This document shows positions 59,487-64,000 of a DNA stretch of 64,000 nt, in pieces. The notes below the pieces were generated by a model that was not told the DNA's origin, did not search any database, and saw only the letters and a list, made by a program, of their open reading frames with translations. A program made the position numbers and the translations under genes. Position 1 is the stretch's first letter. Each line of letters opens with the position of its first letter. This DNA is from SIG77 sp045589595 (GTDB lineage Bacteria > Verrucomicrobiota > Lentisphaeria > Victivallales > UBA1829). The DNA lies in NCBI GenBank assembly GCA_045589595.1, contig JAZNPK010000032.1, positions 191,538-255,537 of the forward strand. Reading direction: 5' to 3'.

Positions 59487-61973
59487 TCAGATGTCAAGAT
59501 CTTTCACGCCCGCGGCGTGACGTTCAATATATTCTCTGCGCGGTTCCACATCATCGCCCATGAGCAGCGTGAACATCCGTTCCGCTTCCACAGCATCTTC
59601 CATGGAAACACGGATCATTTTGCGTCTTTCCGGGTCCATCGTGGTTTCCCAGAGCTGTTCCGGATTCATTTCACCGAGACCTTTGTAACGCTGGATCTTC
59701 AAGCCTTCACGCCCGTTTTCTTTGATTTCTTCAAACAGATCCTTCATGGATTTCGCTTCTTTCACCGGCGCAAGATCTTTGGTGCTGTCTTTGATGGTGA
59801 ACAGCGTTTCCGTTCCTTCAAAGACCGTCTTGGGATCGTAACCGGCTTCGCGGATCGCGGCACCGAGTTCTTCACAGGAGCGGGACTCATACAGAGAAAT
59901 GATGTCGATGGCGGGATGCAGCGCTTTGGGCGGCGGTTCCACACCTTCCGGCAGTTCGGGCGTTTCCACAGGCGGCAAACGGGTTTCCGCATCTGCGATC
60001 ACTGCCTGTTCCTCTTCCGTGGAGTACACCAGTTTTTCCGTAAGCGTTCCGTCCGCTTCGTGAATGGAGATCATTTCAAAGGGGAACTTGCCGTCTTTTT
60101 CCTGCGTGAGATAGAATGCCGGATCCACACCGTGACGGTGCAGTCCCTGCGTGATCTGCTGCGCTTTCGCCACAAACTGGGTGATCTGACGGATCTGTTC
60201 CAGTTCCAGAACAGCCCCGGTATCCGTGCGGGTCACGATAATATCTTCGCAGCCCAGATCCACCAGATAACGGTCAAGCTGGTCATCGCTGTCGATATAG
60301 CGTTCATTTTTCTTCTTCGTCACTTTGTAGAGAGGCGGCTTTGCCAGATACACATAACCCTTCTCGATCAGTTTTTTCATCTGACGGAAGAAGAAAGTCA
60401 ACAGCAGCGTGGAGATGTGGGACCCGTCAACGTCGGCGTCGGTCATGACCACGATTCTGTGATAACGCAGTTTTTCTTCGTTGAAATCATCATCGCCGAT
60501 CCCGCAGCCGATGGCAGCGATCAGTGACTGGATCTCCTTGTTCTCGAAAACTTTATCCAGACGCGCCTTTTCCACATTCAGCAGTTTACCGCGGATGGGA
60601 ATGATCGCCTGGAATTTGGAGTTTCTTCCCTGTTTCGCAGAACCACCGGCAGACTGACCTTCCACAATGTACAGTTCACATTCCGCCGGATTGTTGCTTG
60701 CACAGTCCGCCAGTTTGCCCGGCAGCGTGAAACCGTCAGATCCTTTGCGCTGAACACTTTCACGGGCGCGCTTCGCCGCTTCACGGGCCCGGGCCGCCGT
60801 CAGCGCCTTGTCCACAATGCTCCGGGCAACCGCCGGATTTTCTTCCAGAAACGATCCGAGAACATCACTGACCACCGAGTCCACGATACCGCGGACAGGT
60901 CCGTTGCCCAGCTTTGTCTTGGTCTGACCCTCAAACTGGGGATCCGGTACCTTGACGGATACAATGGCTGTCAACCCTTCCTGCGTATCGTTGGATGTCA
61001 TGGGCTTGTCGCCCTTGAGCAGATTGGCGGACTTGGCATAGTTGTTGATGGTCCGGGTAAGTGCCGTCTGGAAACCGGTCATGTGCGTACCGCCTTCAAA
61101 CGTATTGATGTTGTTGGCGTAACTGTACACTTCCACCTGAAATTCATCGTTGTACTGCATCGCCACTTCCACATCGATCCCGTCCTTTTCCTTGTGCATG
61201 TAAATCACATCAGGATGAACAAGACCTTTGTGTTCATTCAGCATCTTCACAAATTCAGAAATACCGCCTTCGTAGTAGAACGTTTCCGTGCGCGGTTCCT
61301 CTTCGCCCCGTTCGTCCGTGAGCGTGATCCGGACTCCACGGTTCAGAAACGCCAGTTCCCGCAACCGTTTCGCCAGTGTTTTCCACACATAGACCGTCGT
61401 TTCCTGAAAGATCGTTGCGTCCGGATGGAATGTGACTTTCGTACCGCGGTCGCTGACACTGTGCAGCTGACGGAGTTTGCGGGCGGTGATCCCCCGTTCA
61501 AAGCGGATGTCGTGCGCCATGCCGTCGCGGTGGACTTCCACTTCCATCCAGTCGGAAAGCGCGTTCACGCAGGATACACCCACACCGTGCAGACCGCCGG
61601 ATACTTTGTAGGAATTGTGGTCAAATTTACCGCCGGCATGAAGAACGGTCATCACCACTTCCACCGCCGGGATCCCCAGATCCTTGTGCATGTCGACCGG
61701 AATACCGCGTCCGTCGTCCTGAACCGTAATACTGTTGTCCGGGTGGATCGTCACCTGAACGCGGGACGCATAACCCGCAAGCGCTTCGTCAATACTGTTG
61801 TCAACCGTTTCATATACAAGGTGATGCAGACCGCGTTCCCCTGTATCGCCAATATACATACTCGGACGCTTCCGTACCGCTTCAAGCCCTTCCAGCACAG
61901 TGATCTTATCCGCAGTATATCCGGTCTGTTCCGGCGTGACTGCAGGTGTGATCTCCGTTTCGTTCTGATCCAT
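59487..61973 (-). CDS. gyrB: DNA gyrase subunit B
   Basis: The protein has 828 aa. The start at 61973 is chosen because the GGAGA box is 9 nt away; an in-frame TTG five codons up overlaps that box. GHKL ATPase motifs: EGLEAVRKRPSMYIGDT, YETVDNSIDEALAGYA, DDGRGIPVDMH, GLHGVGVSCVNALS. TOPRIM: ELYIVEGQSAGGSAKQGR and VMTDADVDGSHI. The C-terminal QRYKGLGEMNPEQLWETTMDPERR is diagnostic. There is an insertion-like region between the TOPRIM motifs and the tail (residues ~545-745), as in GyrB of many Gram-negatives. Heads the long transcript down to 52.3 kb. Confidence 0.97.
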   Translation of the reverse strand: MDQNETEITPAVTPEQTGYTADKITVLEGLEAVRKRPSMYIGDTGERGLHHLVYETVDNSIDEALAGYASRVQVTIHPDNSITVQDDGRGIPVDMHKDLGIPAVEVVMTVLHAGGKFDHNSYKVSGGLHGVGVSCVNALSDWMEVEVHRDGMAHDIRFERGITARKLRQLHSVSDRGTKVTFHPDATIFQETTVYVWKTLAKRLRELAFLNRGVRITLTDERGEEEPRTETFYYEGGISEFVKMLNEHKGLVHPDVIYMHKEKDGIDVEVAMQYNDEFQVEVYSYANNINTFEGGTHMTGFQTALTRTINNYAKSANLLKGDKPMTSNDTQEGLTAIVSVKVPDPQFEGQTKTKLGNGPVRGIVDSVVSDVLGSFLEENPAVARSIVDKALTAARAREAAKRARESVQRKGSDGFTLPGKLADCASNNPAECELYIVEGQSAGGSAKQGRNSKFQAIIPIRGKLLNVEKARLDKVFENKEIQSLIAAIGCGIGDDDFNEEKLRYHRIVVMTDADVDGSHISTLLLTFFFRQMKKLIEKGYVYLAKPPLYKVTKKKNERYIDSDDQLDRYLVDLGCEDIIVTRTDTGAVLELEQIRQITQFVAKAQQITQGLHRHGVDPAFYLTQEKDGKFPFEMISIHEADGTLTEKLVYSTEEEQAVIADAETRLPPVETPELPEGVEPPPKALHPAIDIISLYESRSCEELGAAIREAGYDPKTVFEGTETLFTIKDSTKDLAPVKEAKSMKDLFEEIKENGREGLKIQRYKGLGEMNPEQLWETTMDPERRKMIRVSMEDAVEAERMFTLLMGDDVEPRREYIERHAAGVKDLDI

Positions 61974-62035
61974 CTTTTCTTTCTCCAATTCTTGATATAT
62001 GGTTTATGTTTTCTGTTGTTTCATTATTTCTATAT

Positions 62036-62063
62036 AATATAGAGAAGATTGCCGTTTTTGCAA
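62036..62063 (-). promoter_or_regulatory. Promoter of the gyrB-recA operon
   Basis: Minus strand TTGCAA (62058-62063), 16 bp spacer, TATATT (62036-62041), about 60 bp from the gyrB ATG. Confidence 0.7.
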
Positions 62064-62141
62064 GTCGCACCACGGTCTTTTTTCGGCTTTTTTTGATGCC
62101 GGACAACTGTTCGCTGTTTTGCCGTTGCACTTTCCCCGCTC

Positions 62142-62169
62142 TTGACATCTTCCGGAACCGGAATATATT
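62142..62169 (+). promoter_or_regulatory. Promoter of the D-aminoacylase-like gene
   Basis: Consensus TTGACA (62142-62147), 16 bp spacer, TATATT (62164-62169), 35 bp before the ATG at 62205; divergent from the gyrB promoter about 80 bp away. Confidence 0.72.
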
Positions 62170-62204
62170 ATCGCAAACGAGTCTGTTGTATGTGAGGAAT
62201 TGGG

Positions 62205-63755
62205 ATGATGTCCGCTCTGCTGATCAAAAATGGTATGGTGTGCGATGGTTCCGGTTGTAAACCGCCCTTCCGTGCCGATGTGCTGGTGTCCGGTGACCGG
62301 ATCGCCGCAATCGCCCCGGATCTTTCTCCGCCGCCTGCTGTCCGCGTGATCAACGCGCAGGATCACCTCGTCGTGCCGGGGCTCATCGACGCACACGCTC
62401 ATTCCGATCTTTCGCTTTTTGCCGCGCCGGACGCATTCGGAAAAATCTCCCAGGGGATCACAACTGAGATCAACGGCAACTGCGGATTGTCGCCTTTTCC
62501 GGTGACGGACCGGAACCGTTCCCATTTGCAGTCCGTGTGGAAAAAGTACGGCGTTCCGATCGTCTGGAATGATTATGATTCTTTCGCTGACGCACTCGCG
62601 TACGCGAAGCCATCCGTCAATACGGCATATCTCTGCGGACACAATACATTACGCGCTGCTGTCATGGGGTACGAAGATACACCACTTTCGCCTCAAAATA
62701 TGGAAGAAATGCGCTCCCTTCTCCGCTCGGCGATCGGGCAGGGCGCACCCGGTTTGTCCACCGGTCTCCTGTATGTTCCGGGAAAATTTGCATCGTACCG
62801 CGAACTCGCCGATCTGATGTTCGTCCTGAAAGAAACGGATGCCCTTTACACAACACATCTGCGGAATGAAGGCGATGATCTGGAAAACGCACTGGATGAG
62901 GCTGTTTCGCTGGCAGCCTGCGGTTCCGGCAGACTGCATATCAGCCACCTGAAAACCGCACGCCGCGAGAACTGGCACAAACTGGATTCCGTCCTTGCAC
63001 GCATCGCATCCGCGCAGAAAAACGGGTTGTCCGTTACTGCCGACCGCTATCCTTATATTTACAGCCAGACCAATCTGAGCGTGATCCTGCCGCCGCCATT
63101 CGACAGTATGCCCGATAAAGATATACAGGTGCGACTGAATGAGGACGCGTGCGCATGTACGCGCGTCATTAAATACCTTGACACACAGGACCGCTGGGAT
63201 CGCGTGATCCTTACTTCCGCCGGGATCCATACGGGAAAAACGGTCGCCGCCGCTGCCTCAGAATGTCATCTTTCCCCCGGTGAACTCATCGTGGACCTGC
63301 TGAAAAAAGATTCCCCCGGTACAATGGCTGCATTCGATGGCATGAGTGCGGATAATATGAGGCGGATCCTTGCCCTCGATACCGTCTGCTGCGGTACAGA
63401 TGAAACGGCACGCCCCGCCGATGCTTCCCTCGGTGTCAGCCATCCCCGCGCATTCGGTTCGTTTCCGGAATTTTTCAATGTCTGTCACAGTGCGGGACTG
63501 CCCGTTGAGCGTATCATCAGCAAGATGACTTCACTGCCTGCACGCATTTTCCGTCTGGAAAAACGGGGCTTGATCCGCGCCGGTTATTATGCCGATCTCC
63601 TTATCTTTCAGCCGGAACGGTACGCCTCACGCGCAACTTTTGCCCAACCTCATACCCCCGCCGACGGCGTCAGAGCAGTTATCGTGAACGGATCTGTTGC
63701 GTACGAAGATGGTGTCGTGTGTGCTGGAAACGGGCGTGTTCTACGCTCAGTCTGA
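62205..63755 (+). CDS. N-acyl-D-amino-acid deacylase (amidohydrolase family)
   Basis: The protein has 516 aa. GAGGA lies 6 nt before the ATG. Amidohydrolase landmarks: LLIKNGMVCDGSG, HLVVPGLIDAHAHSD (HxH metal site, about 65-67), GITTEINGNCGLSPFP, YTTHLRNEGDDL (His), LHISHLKTA (His), VCCGTDET (Asp) and the closing GVRAVIVNGSVAYEDG. Family members hydrolyse N-acyl-D-amino acids or related D-peptide or dihydropyrimidine-like amides. GNCGLSP replaces the more usual GNCGYSP. Single gene with its own promoter; a T7 run follows the stop after a weak hairpin (about 63736-63774). Confidence 0.88.
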   Translation: MMSALLIKNGMVCDGSGCKPPFRADVLVSGDRIAAIAPDLSPPPAVRVINAQDHLVVPGLIDAHAHSDLSLFAAPDAFGKISQGITTEINGNCGLSPFPVTDRNRSHLQSVWKKYGVPIVWNDYDSFADALAYAKPSVNTAYLCGHNTLRAAVMGYEDTPLSPQNMEEMRSLLRSAIGQGAPGLSTGLLYVPGKFASYRELADLMFVLKETDALYTTHLRNEGDDLENALDEAVSLAACGSGRLHISHLKTARRENWHKLDSVLARIASAQKNGLSVTADRYPYIYSQTNLSVILPPPFDSMPDKDIQVRLNEDACACTRVIKYLDTQDRWDRVILTSAGIHTGKTVAAAASECHLSPGELIVDLLKKDSPGTMAAFDGMSADNMRRILALDTVCCGTDETARPADASLGVSHPRAFGSFPEFFNVCHSAGLPVERIISKMTSLPARIFRLEKRGLIRAGYYADLLIFQPERYASRATFAQPHTPADGVRAVIVNGSVAYEDGVVCAGNGRVLRSV

Positions 63756-63785
63756 ACTTTTTTTGGATTTTTTGCGAAAATGCGT

Positions 63786-63813
63786 TTGACTTTGGGCGTC
63801 TTTGTGCTAAATT
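63786..63813 (+). promoter_or_regulatory. Upstream copy of a tandem promoter pair
   Basis: TTGACT (63786-63791), 16 bp spacer, extended -10 TGC-TAAATT (63808-63813), then AAATCCCACGAC. It is one of two near-identical modules 105 bp apart. No gene is visible between 63756 and the right edge apart from a possible ATG at 63972 (MKDLFGIVV, then truncated) without a convincing ribosome site. Confidence 0.65.
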
Positions 63814-63890
63814 AAATCCCACGACCCCGCTCCGGACAGGCTTGGAATGGTCAGGACTGAAAAAAGTTCTGAAAAATTTCAAAAGTCCGT

Positions 63891-63918
63891 TTGACAAAGC
63901 GAAAAACTGTGCTACATT
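63891..63918 (+). promoter_or_regulatory. Downstream copy of a tandem promoter pair
   Basis: TTGACA (63891-63896), 16 bp spacer, extended -10 TGC-TACATT (63913-63918), then AAACAGCACGAC. The flanks CGTTTGAC and CACGAC and the total length are the same as in the upstream copy. A-rich sequence (63860-63888) precedes it like an UP element. Tandem strong promoters of this kind often drive rRNA or ribosomal operons; the product lies outside the window. Confidence 0.7.
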
Positions 63919-64000
63919 AAACAGCACGACGCAATGAGAGCAGTCGGTGTTGATTGAAAGACGTGATTTTTATGAAAGATCTTTTCGGGATCGTCGTTCG

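Noticed and set aside
63972..64000. Start of a protein gene at the right edge
   Set aside because: Only nine codons are visible, with no convincing Shine-Dalgarno. An rRNA or other RNA leader is at least as likely after the tandem promoters.
1..64000. tRNA or rRNA genes, transposases, prophage or attachment sites
   Set aside because: I found no tRNA T-loop consensus in a cloverleaf context, no rRNA segment, no transposase or integrase motif, and no flanking direct repeats typical of integration.

Overview
The window is a bacterial chromosomal segment, Gram-negative in character: it has a lipoprotein signal peptide, an ExbB/ExbD energy-coupling pair, an O-antigen/capsule style polysaccharide locus and mreC-mreD-mrdA. 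Abundant glycoside-degrading and sugar-handling genes (GH78-like, BNR sialidase-like, AGE epimerase, Gfo/Idh dehydrogenase, xylose-isomerase-like TIM barrel, RbsABC-type importer) suggest a polysaccharide-using, probably host- or gut-associated member of the Planctomycetota-Verrucomicrobiota-Lentisphaerota group. That taxonomic guess is inference only: no rRNA gene is visible. Promoters share a recurring pattern, TTGNNA, a 16-17 bp spacer and a TATATT-like -10.

Layout. 1-3.6 kb (minus): start of a membrane protein, then queD, a Sel1-repeat protein and an alkaline-phosphatase-superfamily membrane transferase, coupled by ATGA overlaps; a lysine-rich small protein lies upstream. 3.7-12.2 kb: AGE epimerase (minus), tyrA plus a lone Rossmann domain (plus), a GH78-like rhamnosidase, frr with a GT-C membrane protein, and a CNNM/CBS/CorC protein (minus). 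12.3-18.2 kb: a three-gene glycan-catabolism operon (BNR sialidase-like, sugar isomerase-like, TIM-barrel hydrolase) closed by a strong terminator, divergent from an NhaC-type antiporter. 18.2-34.3 kb: a large polysaccharide locus with nucleotide-sugar enzymes (Ugd, WecB, TviB/WbpO-like dehydrogenase, WbpP/TviC-like 4-epimerase), glycosyltransferases, flippase, polymerase, a ketal pyruvyl transferase with an FrhB-like Fe-S partner, the remnant of a second dehydrogenase, and a GT-C protein apparently split into two overlapping reading frames.

34.5-42.2 kb: two exported proteins of unclear function; then a tandem AAA+ ATPase behind a sigma-54-type promoter, a candidate enhancer-binding palindrome and helically phased A-tracts; then a Gfo/Idh oxidoreductase and a BspA-type leucine-rich-repeat protein. 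42.2-47.7 kb: a 31-residue ORF, psd, a three-copy ~144-bp tandem repeat rich in hairpins, and an RbsA-C-B type sugar ABC operon ending in an extraordinary perfect four-way-junction (cloverleaf) terminator.

47.7-64 kb: a cell-shape operon (unknown exported protein, mreC, mreD, mrdA); a convergent minus-strand run gyrB-recA-TPR protein-exbB-exbD-TonB-like protein-zinc ribbon protein-DUF2851 protein with little or no intergenic space; an N-acyl-D-amino-acid deacylase; and, at the right edge, two near-identical tandem promoters that probably drive a highly expressed unit beyond the window.

The best candidates for something undescribed are the cloverleaf terminator (47496-47627), the sigma-54/bent-DNA/tandem-AAA+ module (36912-39408) and the structured repeat array (43506-44003).
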